NCBI RefSeq assembly: GCF_964019385.1
Contig: NC_088655.1
Span: forward strand, 16,491,148-16,555,147
DNA: 64,000 bases
DNA from: Sycon ciliatum
Taxonomy: Eukaryota > Porifera > Calcarea > Leucosolenida > Sycettidae
Direction: 5' to 3'
Shown: piece after piece, positions 33,124-42,682 of the stretch
How positions within the stretch are numbered: position 1 is the first letter of the stretch
Layout of the letters: each line of letters starts with the position of its first letter
The notes under the pieces: generated by a model
What the model was told of the DNA's origin: nothing
Database searches by the model: none
The model's input: only the letters and a program-made list of their open reading frames with translations
Position numbers and translations under genes: made by a program

Positions 33124-33540
33124 TTATAGCAATAAAAACTGCTTTATGGCAGTTTTCTAAAAAAAGTTATTGTGTTCTAGTCCATGGACCCCGTCTAAAA
33201 AGTAAGAAATTAACGAAATGTGATAGCCGAAAATTAAAATTTCACACAAAACCTCACAACAATCACACCCAGAATGAAAAGCTACATGTAGAAGACCTTT
33301 TCCCCTCGTGATCCTCTTTCCTATGCATACATAAAATGCATGTTGCCAATTGTTGGTGCAGTACAAGTTTAATGTTGAAAGCAGCATTTCAACTGTTGTG
33401 ATTATTGTGAGGTTTTGTGTGAAATTTTAATTTTCGGCTATCACATTTCGTTAATTTCTTACTTTTTAGACGGGGTCCATGGACTAGAACACAATAACTT
33501 TTTTTAGAAAACTGCCATAAAGCAGTTTTTATTGCTATAA
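33124..33540. mobile_element. Fold-back element with ~145-bp arms
   Basis: The arms 33124-33268 and 33396-33540 are near-identical inverted repeats, starting TTATAGCAATAAAAACTGC. A ~127-bp loop separates them. A diverged single arm is present at 9335-9410. No coding capacity. Confidence 0.92.
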
Positions 33541-33720
33541 TGCGAAGTGTATCGGGGGATGCATGTAGCGGCGCGATAGTGCGGGTTCGAATCCCAGGTT
33601 ATGTCTTAAAAAAAAGGAATTTTTTAAAGAATTTATAACATCCCTATGCTTTTTTGTCTAGGTCATCAAGGCAAAAAAGCATAGCATAGGGCCCTGAGCT
33701 TCCAAGCTCTCTCGTTGGAG
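33541..33720 (+). mobile_element. tRNA-like SINE (plus) and shared 3' module
   Basis: gcgaagtgtatcgggggatg, then gcgatagtgcgggttcgaat (B-box-like), an A-rich stretch and taacatccctatgctttttt; the counterpart of 29505-29650. It is followed by the cagggccctgagcttccaagc module shared with the composite repeats. Confidence 0.5.
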
Positions 33721-33893
33721 ACTGTGCTTATATTAGAGATAATACGGTACATAAATACATACATACATATATGCTGTTTGCGTTATGCAGAGCTCACTGA
33801 CTTGTCAGTTTGAGCACTCTGGCAAGGTACGTTCGGGCCTGATTGGAAATTTTTATTTCCATTGCTATCAGGTTCGGCCTCATTTCCTCTGTG

Positions 33894-33937
33894 CTGCGCT
33901 GACGAGTCCACAAAGGACGAAACAGTTCTGTCCGCAG
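33894..33937 (+). ncRNA. Hammerhead ribozyme, type I, unit 1
   Basis: Stem I CTGCG (33894-33898) with CGCAG (33933-33937); core CTGACGA; stem II GTCC/GGAC with loop ACAAA; GAAA; stem III ACA/TGT with loop GTTC; cleavage triplet GTC, with the cut after C33932. All conserved core positions are present. Confidence 0.92.
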
Positions 33938-34119
33938 ATTGAGTATTTCGCTCCTGCTCTTGTAGCAGTTGAGCACTCTTGCGTGGGGTAGTGCCTTTGC
34001 TGTTTGCGTTATGCAGAGCTCACTGACTTGTCAGTTTGAGCACTCTGGCAAGGTACGTTCGGGCCTGATTGGAAATTTTTATTTCCATTGCTATCAGGTT
34101 CGGCCTCATTTCCTCTGTG

Positions 34120-34163
34120 CTGCGCTGACGAGTCCACAAAGGACGAAACAGTTCTGTCCGCAG
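34120..34163 (+). ncRNA. Hammerhead ribozyme, type I, unit 2
   Basis: Identical to the unit 1 ribozyme, exactly 226 bases downstream. The RNA segment between consecutive cleavage sites would be 226 nt. Confidence 0.92.
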
Positions 34164-34345
34164 ATTGAGTATTTCGCTCCTGCTCTTGTAGCAGTTGAGC
34201 ACTCTTGCGTGGGGTAGTGCCTTTGCTGTTTGCGTTATGCAGAGCTCACTGACTTGTCAGTTTGAGCACTCTGGCAAGGTACGTTCGGGCCTGATTGGAA
34301 ATTTTTATTTCCATTGCTATCAGGTTCGGCCTCATTTCCTCTGTG

Positions 34346-34389
34346 CTGCGCTGACGAGTCCACACAGGACGAAACAGTTCTGTCCGCAG
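34346..34389 (+). ncRNA. Hammerhead ribozyme, type I, unit 3
   Basis: Same core and stems as units 1 and 2. The only change is in the stem II loop (ACACA instead of ACAAA), which leaves the structure intact. Confidence 0.92.
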
Positions 34390-34540
34390 ATTGAGTACAT
34401 ACATATATACATACCCGTTAAACGAACAGGTCCTGTACACGTACATACATATATTTCCGTATACGTTACACCAAGCAGTGCTGTGGTCCAACACAGTTCG
34501 TTCTACATGGAGAAACAAAATCATTTTATTCATAACAAGT

Positions 34541-34782
34541 GGACTAAAACACTTTGAACACCTTGAAAATGATGAAAATGATTAGTAGACTAAAACATGT
34601 CATTGCTTGATAATTAGACAAAAACATTCTGTGGATGGACTAAAACCAGTTTTGAACACTTTCAAAATGTTTAGACTAAAACATGTCATTCTTGATAATT
34701 AGACTAAAACACTTGTGGATGGATAGACTAAAACAAGTTTGTGTGATAGGTATACTAAAACATGAATGTGAGACTAAAACAA
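34541..34782. repeat. Nine dispersed copies of GACTAAAACA
   Basis: (A/G)GACTAAAAC or a one-base variant begins near 34541, 34587, 34614, 34638, 34673, 34701, 34725, 34751 and 34771, separated by 20-45 bases of mostly different sequence. Part of the spacer (atgtcattcttgataatt) is itself repeated. It lies 3' of the proline-rich gene. Confidence 0.75.
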
Positions 34783-34893
34783 TTGTTTCAACTGAAAGTC
34801 TAGACTTGGGACATTAAGTTGATGTTGCTGGAACTCCGGCCATTCCTAGGGTTCGACTAACTCTGGCATCTGTGGGCGAATAGCCATGACAAC

Positions 34894-35601
34894 CTATTCA
34901 CTAATAGGCTCCAGTTTGTTGAATGGCTTAAACCGAGCGGCTCGAGGATGACGGTCAACGCGCCCCCTCGGAGTGTAATGGTCTCTTTCTACTCGGGGGG
35001 CCTGGTTTTCGCGCATCGGTACGAATACGTTAATAATGCGCCCATGACGATCTGTTTCCACAGTGCGTCCACATCCCTTCGGGTAGTCACGTGGTGGAAG
35101 TATCGGGGCACGTACGGGGTAGTCCCGTGGTGGTGGAACCGGAGCCGAACCACGTAGAGGGTAGTCTCGTGGAGGGAGTGCTGGTGGCGGCGTGGGGGGT
35201 GATGGCGGCGGCGTTGGGGGAAGTGGTGGTGGCGCCGCGGACTCCTCAACTGCTGGGAGTGGTGTTCGCACCGCAACTGCTGGGAGTATTGATGCTGCGC
35301 CCAAAGCTGGTGCAAGACTCGCCCTCCGACGTGGAAGTCTACGTGGAGGCAACGGTGGTGGAACGGGCTCTTGTGATGCCGATACTGAACATTGTTGCTG
35401 CTTCGTAGTAGCTCCCGTTTCAACTACCGGGGGTGGTGTTGACACCACAACTGCTGGGAGTGGTGGCGGCGTTGACTCCGCACGCACTGCTGCACCCATA
35501 GCTGGTGGAGCACGAGGCCGTCGACGAGAAGGCAACGGTGGTGGCACTGGATCTTCGTTTTGAGATACTGAACCAAGCTGTTGTTGCTGTGTAACCTCCA
35601 T
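34894..35601 (-). CDS. Proline-rich protein with SH3-ligand-like motifs
   Basis: A 235-codon intronless frame from ATG 35601 (context gacATGg, favourable). N-terminus: MEVTQQQQLGSVSQNED. Then PPPLPSRRRPR near residue 20 and PPPLPPRRLPRRR near 80, both of the PxxPxR type bound by SH3 domains. A proline-only stretch follows (~125-145), then three PPRDYP repeats (~146-175) and a basic, more complex C-terminus (GRTVETDRHGRIINVFVP, ARFKPFNKLEPISE). No signal peptide or membrane segment. The two halves show an internal duplication (both PVPPPLP.RR blocks are preceded by SVSQNED or SVSASQE). A TATA box lies 157 bases upstream. I do not recognise the family; a scaffold or adaptor role is inference only. 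Confidence 0.6.
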   Translation of the reverse strand: MEVTQQQQLGSVSQNEDPVPPPLPSRRRPRAPPAMGAAVRAESTPPPLPAVVVSTPPPVVETGATTKQQQCSVSASQEPVPPPLPPRRLPRRRASLAPALGAASILPAVAVRTPLPAVEESAAPPPLPPTPPPSPPTPPPALPPRDYPLRGSAPVPPPRDYPVRAPILPPRDYPKGCGRTVETDRHGRIINVFVPMRENQAPRVERDHYTPRGRVDRHPRAARFKPFNKLEPISE

Positions 35602-35757
35602 GTCGATGCTCTCCTGCTACAAAGCTAACGGTTCGACGTCTAAGATTCTCAAAGAGAGTCGAAAATAGGAATGAGCCTTCGTCCAGTTGGATGGCACTGT
35701 TGTTGTTGAAGTTCTCGCACATTACAAATCACAATGGATACAGGCGATGGCGCCTCC

Positions 35758-35765
35758 TTTTATAG
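35758..35765 (-). promoter_or_regulatory. TATA box (TATAAAAG) of the proline-rich gene
   Basis: On the minus strand the sequence is CTATAAAAGGAGGCGCC. It lies 157 bases before the ATG at 35601, predicting a start of transcription near 35730 and a ~130-base 5' UTR. Confidence 0.55.
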
Positions 35766-36480
35766 TTGCGAGTCACATCACAAATTTCACATACAGGTAT
35801 GATTATTGTACGCTATACAATCGCTACACACATGGACAGTATGTTATGTGTGTTATCCCTCCCAGTACACAAACGTATACATACACCTGCAAGTTGCCAA
35901 CGGTAACAATTAACTATGATCTTAGCGAAGACGTACCGCTTCCAGCGTGCCTCAAACAATACTACAAAAACTGACCAGTGATTTTTCATTAGCGCCTACA
36001 GTTATACGCCCTATCCGATCTTTGTGCTCAGCAGTTACATGATTGTAGGCTCTTCAGCCTCTTGCAGTACACAAGTGATAATGCGAATTCCACCGCCTAA
36101 GCTCGAGGTGTCTATTGTACATGTACTAGGCTGTCGTCGCCTTCCAATTCACTTCAGATAATATACAGCATAAACCATAGAAGGAACGCCGAGGGTATAC
36201 AGCGTACATATATCCATAAGCCTTTGGGTAATGCTGAAATATAATTATTATTTTATAGAAAATATAAAGGACCAAGGAACTACAAGTTATGCTATAATGC
36301 TCACTAACACCACCAGTTACTAAACAATCAGCTCATGCGATAACATTGCACGACACTGAGCGACGGTACTGACGTTCTACAACTAACTGGCTCACAGCTC
36401 TAGCACGTCTTGCAGTTCCTTGGTGCTTTCTGTTTTCTAAAAATATGTTATCCTTAGCTCTCCATCCGAGTCCATAAAGA
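35766..36480. other. No gene; includes low-copy module copy 2
   Basis: No supported gene. 36230-36390 is the caccaccagttactaaacaa...cattgcacgacactgagc module also found at 14170, 38850 and 47575. Confidence 0.45.
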
Positions 36481-36740
36481 TTATTATTATGTCTCCTTTA
36501 TTCACATCTTACGAAGGCGATAAGCCAGACCAACCGGGAAGATGTTTCCATGGGTGGGACAGCAAAAACAAAGTGAAAACATAAAAAGCTAAAAACCAAA
36601 GGGACAAGAAATAGGGGAAGGAAGAGGAAGAAAGGAAAGAACCTCAATCCGAACTCGAATATAAAAACAAATAATAAAGAATTTGCAGCCACATATATTC
36701 TACAAGTGATAAGGACGTAGAGATCGGTCAAAGCTCGAAA
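36481..36740 (-). mobile_element. LINE 3' terminus fragment with (AAT)n end
   Basis: The plus strand has attattattatgtctccttt followed by A-rich sequence. The same arrangement, (ATT)n then a T-rich start, marks 3' ends at 55961 and 57846. It is probably the 3' end of a minus-strand R4-like LINE. Confidence 0.4.
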
Positions 36741-36884
36741 CTTGGTGAGCCGAATGATGTTATGAGATTGTTAAGACATTGGGATTCGGAATCGGTACCA
36801 GTCTATTACTGACGCTTCTAGAGTCCGCTCTGAAGTAGCACAAGGGACAAAAGAGACTGAAGAATGAAAACAAACCTTATAGTA

Positions 36885-37078
36885 TCAAGTGGTCCGTTAT
36901 GAGGGGAGCCGCACCATACTCTAACATCTCGAAGCACTGCAACCTGTGTTTCGCCGAGAAGTTAGCGATTGCCTGGGCCGACAACACCCGCTCCCTCAAC
37001 AAGAGGTCAGAGATTGCGTCCAAGTGTTTTCATGAAATCAAGTCCTACCTCCGTAACTTTGTTCGCAAGGTCACGTGA
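36885..37078 (+). pseudogene. Penelope-like element fragment (Cys-rich part of GIY-YIG region)
   Basis: The frame reads APYSNISKHCNLCFAEKLAI, then LNKRSEIASKCFHEIKSYL. The PYSN...C.LC..EK..I........LNKR.EI..KC.H pattern is the Cys/His-containing segment near the C-terminus of Penelope-like proteins. It is cut off at 37078 by a stop and replaced by R4-like 5' sequence. Confidence 0.5.
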
Positions 37079-37099
37079 ATCTAGCTGGTACTGCCGCTG

Positions 37100-37200
37100 C
37101 CTATTTTGTGTGTGTGTGCCGATGTGGTTGGCGAGGCTCATCCGACCAGAGGTCTCGGAATCATAGCCTACGACCAGGCATCGATAGGAATGCAGCTAGG
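37100..37200 (+). pseudogene. R4-like LINE N-terminal fragment
   Basis: ADVVGEAHPTRGLGIIAYDQ...SIGMQ matches the start of the frame at 62802(-). The homology ends where the GA microsatellite begins. Confidence 0.6.
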
Positions 37201-37214
37201 GAGGGAGGGAGATC

Positions 37215-37380
<166 letters not shown>

Positions 37381-37659
37381 CACGAGAAAGAAATAAAATA
37401 AAACAAGAAAGAGATGATGGACGAGGGTAGTTGCTCATTGACGGGTGACATAGCCTCGCAGGGAGTCCGTAGCCCAGAGCCAATTATTTTGACGCAAGTG
37501 GCGACGGACCTTCGTCTTGAAGGATTGGAGAGACTTCAACTGGGGCATCGGATCCGGAAACATGTCTTACAGAAGCTTGTTCCATTCATCCACTACACCA
37601 TATGGGAACGAACGCTGGAGAAAGTTGGGGGCCGTAGGGAGGAGCACTGCTTGTAGCTG

Positions 37660-37991
37660 ATGCTGCTGGCGGACACGGAGCTGCAACCTTGTCCGCGGGA
37701 CGAGGCTTGCTTCCTGGCGAGGCGGCACGAGTGCCACCTGGAGCTACCGGAACGTCGGCACCGGCGGACGGATGTTGTGCCGCGCATTGTGACAGGTGTG
37801 GTCGCTGCTTTCGCGGTGGCCGAGGACGGGGTAGGCATCGCTGTTCAAGGGTGGCGTATAGACCAACAGCAGAGGAGCGCTCAGCCTTCCAGCACGTGTG
37901 CATATGCGGCAAGCGGATGCGACTACCGGTGCACCTGGAGCGTCATCGAGCGTCGTGTCCTCTCTCTCTGTCTTCTCAAGTTTCCCAGTGA
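37660..37991 (+). pseudogene. Zinc-finger-like fragment, possibly the 5' part of a LINE
   Basis: The plus frame from about 37689 has CDRCGRCFRGGRG...HRC, then CICGKRMRLPVHLERHRASC. The second resembles a C2HC/C2HH finger. R2/R4-type LINEs carry N-terminal fingers, and an R4-like N-terminal fragment lies just upstream, but direct linkage is not shown. The 37410-37660 stretch has no recognised feature. Confidence 0.3.
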
Positions 37992-38039
37992 TGGGATTAC
38001 GTGACCCTTTTGCGGCAGTGACTCTACAGGACAGGACAG

Positions 38040-38285
38040 GTGTGTATGTGTGTGGATGTGTGGATGTGTGTGTGTGTGGATGTGTTTGTGTGGATGTGTG
38101 GGTGAGAGTGAGTGAGTGTGCGCATGTGTGAGTGTGTGTGTGTGTGTGTTTGTGTGAATGCGTTAGAAAGAGAGTGCGTGTGGGTGATTGGATAAGTGCG
38201 GGTGCAAGGATGTGTGCGGTAGGTGTGAGAATGGATGGACTAGTATTGTGGGCGTACGCGCGCGCGCGTCTGTGTGTGAGAGAGA

Positions 38286-38320
<35 letters not shown>

Positions 38321-38530
38321 ATTTAGAGAATGAGTGTGTGGTACATGGTGTGTCTGTGTGTGTGAGAGATATTTAGAGAATGAGTGTGTGTGTGTGTGTG
38401 CTTGGGTGAGTGATATATTTAGAGAACGAATGTGTGTGTGTGTGTGTGAGAGAGAGAGATTCAGAGAATGTGTGTGTGTGCGTGCCCGCGCGTGTGAGTG
38501 TACGTGAGAAAAGGGAGAGTGTGTGTGTAA
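38040..38530. repeat. (GT)n-rich region
   Basis: Long interrupted (GT)n with tttagagaatgagtgtgtg units (four diverged copies, 38320-38470). Open frames here are artefacts of the repeat. Confidence 0.9.
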
Positions 38531-38849
38531 TGGTGTGGGCATGTCTAGATTTTGCATTTAAGTCCCCAGCTCTCTTCTACATCATTCACGTAGGAAGACT
38601 TTTGCGCTATAATACGCCTCGCCTATGGTACCCCTCAGAATTTCCCACCTTGCTGACCTTATGTTCTGGCTGCACGTTTTGGATCCATCAGTTGCCTGAT
38701 GATCGTAGTAATACGTGCCACTCAGAGTTGTGACAAAGTTTCCAATCTCTCTCTTGTGTACAACGCTCTGCCCTACATGGGTATTGAGCACTCTTCGGAC
38801 AGTGAAGCACACCACTTGACTACGTCTTCCCTGCTTACATTTTTATAAG

Positions 38850-39342
38850 AAAAAGAGGACCAAAGACCGACAAGTTACGCTATTACATCCACTAGCACCA
38901 CCAGTTACTTAACAATCAGCTCATGCGCTAGCATTGCACAACACTGAACAACGGTACTGACGCTCTACTACACCTACGTGCGAGGCAGTCTGACTGAGTG
39001 ATACACGTCCTAAGGAATGTCACAAATAGTGCTGAGATCATCAGCCATTGAAGGAAATCAAGCGCAATAAGGGAGTCTATAGAATCCCCTGTGTGTTGTG
39101 TCATTACTTTTTACTATCGAACTGCAAACTGATAAACTAACACAATTGAAAGTTATTCCATGTCCCTGAATTGTAAAACAAACATCATTTCGAAAGGAAT
39201 CCACTTTTCTTCAGTAGTGTGTTTTGTTCATCACAAATCGTTAGTGGTCAGTGCTCGCGAAGCTCCAGTTTCAAAGCATACTCTCTCGTGGTCCTTCCTG
39301 GTTGTGTTCATTGTTGGAAGTATAACTGAAGACTTAGAAGCC
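38850..39342 (+). promoter_or_regulatory. Upstream region of POU-like locus C
   Basis: The 'caccaccagttactt' module (38850-39000) is followed by the shared upstream block (gagtgatacacgtcctaagg, cagccattgaaggaaatcaa, caaacatcatttcgaaagga). The frame from 39160 is open into the conserved ATG at 39343, as in loci A and B. Confidence 0.5.
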
Positions 39343-40530
39343 ATGCATAAGAGAAAACGCACTCTGGAACATTAACGTTCCGGTCAAACCAGTGCTCAAA
39401 AAGGAGATGAACTGTCTTCTTCGAGCAGTCCACACTCGGCCGTAATTGGCACTGAAGCCTACAATATTCTGGAGAAGGAGGACACAGAATATGTTTTGGA
39501 GCACTACTCGTCTGCACACACGTCGGATTCATCCCCTGAAGATGATACTGATTTACCTCGCAAGATTCAGCGGACTTCATCGGGCAAGAAGGTGAAATCA
39601 GTTCAAAAACCGGAAGGAATCCAACATGGCTTTTCCGGAGATCAACAGCGTGTACAGCAGGATGATCCATCGCCAGACCCCGGGAGCGCATATTTCGATG
39701 AAGATCTTGCCTATGCAAGGGAAGAGGAGGTGCAATGCAAAGATACGGATGCATCGTCAGAGACCAACGAACAGGATATGTGTATCCCGCTAACCAGTAA
39801 ATCATCTTGCAATAGTTCGTCTCACAGTGTGGCATCCAGCAGCTCCTCGGAACATGGCGCTGTACCAGTGGGTAGCTGGGCTGATCAAAGGCCATCTGTG
39901 AGAGCACCGATCAAGGCAGCGTCAACACAGGGTTTTGCGTCTGCTAGTGACGTTGAAAGCGATTCATTGGAGAAAAAGTCACCGAACCGGGTGTGCTCCT
40001 CTGGTAGTTATTCTGGAAGTAGTTCAGAGGAAAGTAATTCCTCTCAATATGCAGCTAATAGCGAAGACTCGGAGAACGACTATGATCCCCATGACGACGA
40101 GGTTTCACCATCTCTTCAAGCAGTAACAGATTTGGCAAACCGTTTCAAAAATAAACGGTCAGAGAGAAATATGAGCACTCGAGTAGTCAGCGAGCAACTG
40201 AACGCTCGATTTAAAACCCTATACACTCCGTCAAAAATCAATCACTTCGAAAATTGTAACTTGAAGCAGCCGTGTGAATCTCTCTGCGAACACATTCGAA
40301 AATGGATAGAGGATGAGGAAGTTGCTGTGACCAGCCGTCAGAAGAGTAGTACTCGAAGGAGACACTTTGACAAAAACGCGCTTCGAATTCTTCAACAAGG
40401 CTTCATCGAGAATCAGTATCCAAAAGATGATTGATATGACAATATTGCAAAACAGTTGAACTGTGACTCGCAGAGGATACGCAAGTGGTTTGAAACCCAG
40501 AGGCGTAAAGAAAAGCGTAAAACCAAATAG
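39343..40530 (+). pseudogene. POU-like homeodomain locus C, full length with two in-frame stops
   Basis: Homologous to gene B along its whole length and in a single frame. Stops: TAA at 39373-39375 (codon 11, where relatives have a sense codon after EH) and TGA at 40432-40434 (where D has Trp, PKDDWYD). Regions: KRKR start; Ser/Asp-rich part; POU-specific-like domain near 40123-40320 (NRFKNKRSERNMSTRVVSEQ, SKINHFENCN, IRKWIEDEE); homeodomain 40340-40530 (ILQQGFIENQYP, IAKQLNCDSQRIRKWFETQR, then RKEKRK, a POU-class ending). Thr stands at the Asn51 position. There are no frameshifts in ~1.2 kb, so loss was recent or the stops are bypassed. A TTG/ATG downstream of codon 11 could restart translation. 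Confidence 0.65.
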
Positions 40531-41065
40531 ATAAATTCTAAGTAATCAACAACCTTTTCTAACTGATATTTTCCAAAAGCAAATTCAGTAACGCAGTCAA
40601 CTCCCAGTACACCGATCGATTGTGTCATTGAAAAGGTCAGAATTCTGTGCAGAACCAGAAAAAAAGCTTCTCATGTCACTGCACACCAACAGAGAGCAGT
40701 TCCTCGGATGTTAGTCCTTCTGAGATTAGAGTCTGGCCAACCATGGAACACTAAATCGAGATACCAGTGTGGGTAGTGCAATGGCGAAATGATATTATTT
40801 TCTTGTTTTTACTACGGTAGAATTCTAAATTTGGGAGCACACCCTTTGGTGTTATTATCAATTAGTACAGTTTTTTTGTTATTGTTTTTCTCCTTTTAAA
40901 TTGAGTTTTTTCAGTTTATTGATTGATTTTATTTTAATTATAAAAAATTGATTTGACAAAATAATCTACGTGGAAAGAAAAGTTTATTAATAGCTACGAA
41001 AAAGTATGAATGCCGCAGACATCACCACGCAACATGGCAATTTGTTCAAGGTTTGAGATGGTGTG
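40531..41065. other. Downstream region of locus C; AT-rich sequence
   Basis: 40531-40860 is homologous to sequence after B and D (ccgatcgattgtgtcattga, tggccaaccatggaacacta). 40860-41000 is AT-rich without features. Confidence 0.5.
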
Positions 41066-41105
41066 TTTCCAGAATCGATTTTCAAGCTCCGATCATCAGT
41101 GGAAA
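41066..41105 (-). ncRNA. Hammerhead-like motif (degenerate stem II), PLE-associated
   Basis: On the minus strand: stem I TTTCCA/TGGAAA (six pairs), core CTGATGA, GAAA, stem III AA/TT closed by TCGA, cleavage triplet TTC. Stem II (TCGGAGCTT) hardly pairs, so the ribozyme is probably dead. Its layout and its position downstream of a PLE ORF end parallel the motif at 416-453. Confidence 0.42.
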
Positions 41106-41456
41106 TACGGAACTAAAGTGATCAAGGGAAAAACAAAGGTAAAAAATCCAAAGAAATGTGACACATGACGCGTACGTATTACAAAGCGTGAGGGCTAAGA
41201 TAAAGAGTAAGTGTGACAAATGGGCATGAACAGTGCAGAAACAACTCATGAACACGGGGTTCAAGCAACCTCGCGAAAAGAACCTAATTGCTACAACATG
41301 TTCTTTTTGCTTACACAAATCGGGCTTATGCGTACAAATACAAACAACTTCAAGGGCCTTCAACTTCTGGACATAACGGGCACGACACAGTACAGAGAAG
41401 TGGGAAACATCATACACACTCAAACAATTGGGACGAGATAACAAATGCAAGTGCAC
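41106..41456 (-). pseudogene. Penelope-like element ORF, C-terminal end (third copy) and 3' region
   Basis: The minus frame holds HLLSRPNC..VYDVSHFSVLC, then LKALEVVCI and HKPDLCKQKE. It is colinear with 2-185 and 1893-2087. The frame runs on into probable 3' non-coding sequence. Confidence 0.5.
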
Positions 41457-41499
41457 GGCTCACACAGCTTTAAATTGATTTGAAGTTTTTTTTGGTTTG

Positions 41500-41815
41500 G
41501 GTTTGAAATTCTTTATTTTGCACAATGTAACTCTTGTTGGTTTGCGCCTTGGAGAAGTGTTGGAGCTAGGTGTCAGGCGCCGAATGTCTCAATACTCCTT
41601 GTCAGTTTTGTGCCATTTTGTCGCACTCGCTGACTGTATAAGATCTGGTTACGTTGATGGACAGTTAGTCATAGCTCGTAACATTTTGTCCTTCTCCTTT
41701 TCACAATTCTTTACTTTGCACATGAAATTTTCTGATTTCTTCTCCAGTGTGTGATTTATTGCATTTTAAACCATTGTGTTAATTTCCCCGTAAAATAGGC
41801 CTGATAAGCACATCC
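41500..41815 (+). repeat. Low-copy segment and LINE 3' terminus
   Basis: 41545-41710 (ttggagctaggtgtcaggcg...ggttacgttgatggacagtt) is inverted at 46385-46490 and 46070-46140. 41720-41815 is a LINE 3' end like 21545-21645. Confidence 0.6.
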
Positions 41816-41939
41816 TTCACATTACGTTACGATAATTGTTACAGGATGAACTCACATTATCACGCATTTCAATCACCAACCACTCAGATTTTACTGAACG
41901 GCCGACCTAAATTTCCCTTATCCTTATCGGTCACAATTA

Positions 41940-42682
41940 GTGCTGAGATCATCAGCGAATGAACTAAAATAAGCGCATTAAGGGAGTGCAGGGAATCCCC
42001 TGTGTGTTGTGTCATTTTGCAATCAACCTGTGAACTGATAACCTAACACTTTTGGAAGTAGTCTAAGGTACCTGTAGTGTAAAACAAACATCATTTCGAA
42101 AAGAATGCACTTTTCTTCAGTAGGGTGTTTTGTTCAACACGAATCAAGTTTATTGTACGGTGCTTGTAAAGCTCCGGTTTCAACTCATACAGGAGAATGT
42201 GTTACATTCTTCACAGTGTAACACATTGTGAAGAAGTGGAGGTAAAGTCAACAACTGGCGAATGTGTATTCTTGTAATTTTCACATCATTCTATAACGTA
42301 ACACACATCTTTTCTTATTTTTCTCCCAACTTATTTACCAACAGGAAGCATTCCATAATTGAGACATGCGAGTCGCCTAACGGAGTGATTCACGTTCTAA
42401 GGAATGTCACTATCAGCGCTTATATCAACGACTTTTGAAGGCAATCGAGCGTATGAAGCAAGTGTATGGAATTCCCTGTGTATTCTGACATTTTAGTGAT
42501 AACATAGCAGTATTGTAGGAGGCCGAATCCCCACCTGCCTGTATTGTAAAACTAACCTCATTTCGAGAAAAGGCCACTTTTGCCGAGTACGGTATTGTTG
42601 TTCCCCAAGGCTCACCGAACTGTCCTGTACGGTGCTCGCGAAGCTCCTGTTGCAAAGTAGCTACACTGTAGGTCTAAGAGTC
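41940..42682 (+). promoter_or_regulatory. Upstream region of POU-like locus D (internally duplicated)
   Basis: Shared upstream motifs occur twice: tgctgagatcatcagcgaat...caaacatcatttcgaaaaga (41940-42110), then a diverged second series (gagacatgcgagtcgcctaa...taacctcatttcgagaaaag, 42360-42570). The conserved ATG is at 42683. Confidence 0.5.

Larger units (their letters stand above)
33773..34395 (+). mobile_element. 226-bp tandem array with hammerheads (retrozyme-like), 2.76 units
   Basis: The period is exactly 226 bases and the units are almost identical. Each contains a complete type I hammerhead. The array is bounded by the direct repeat tacatacatatat (33760-33772 and 34396-34408), a candidate 13-bp target duplication, though it lies in a TACA-rich microsatellite. 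There is no protein-coding capacity: 226 is not a multiple of 3 and frames break at each junction. The combination of short unit, tandem copies, hammerhead and target duplication matches metazoan retrozymes, non-autonomous elements propagating through circular RNA and thought to use another element's reverse transcriptase. Confidence 0.85.

Noticed and set aside
34541..34782. CRISPR array
   Set aside because: Repeats are only 10 bases, spacing is irregular, spacers are partly repeated, and the DNA is clearly eukaryotic.
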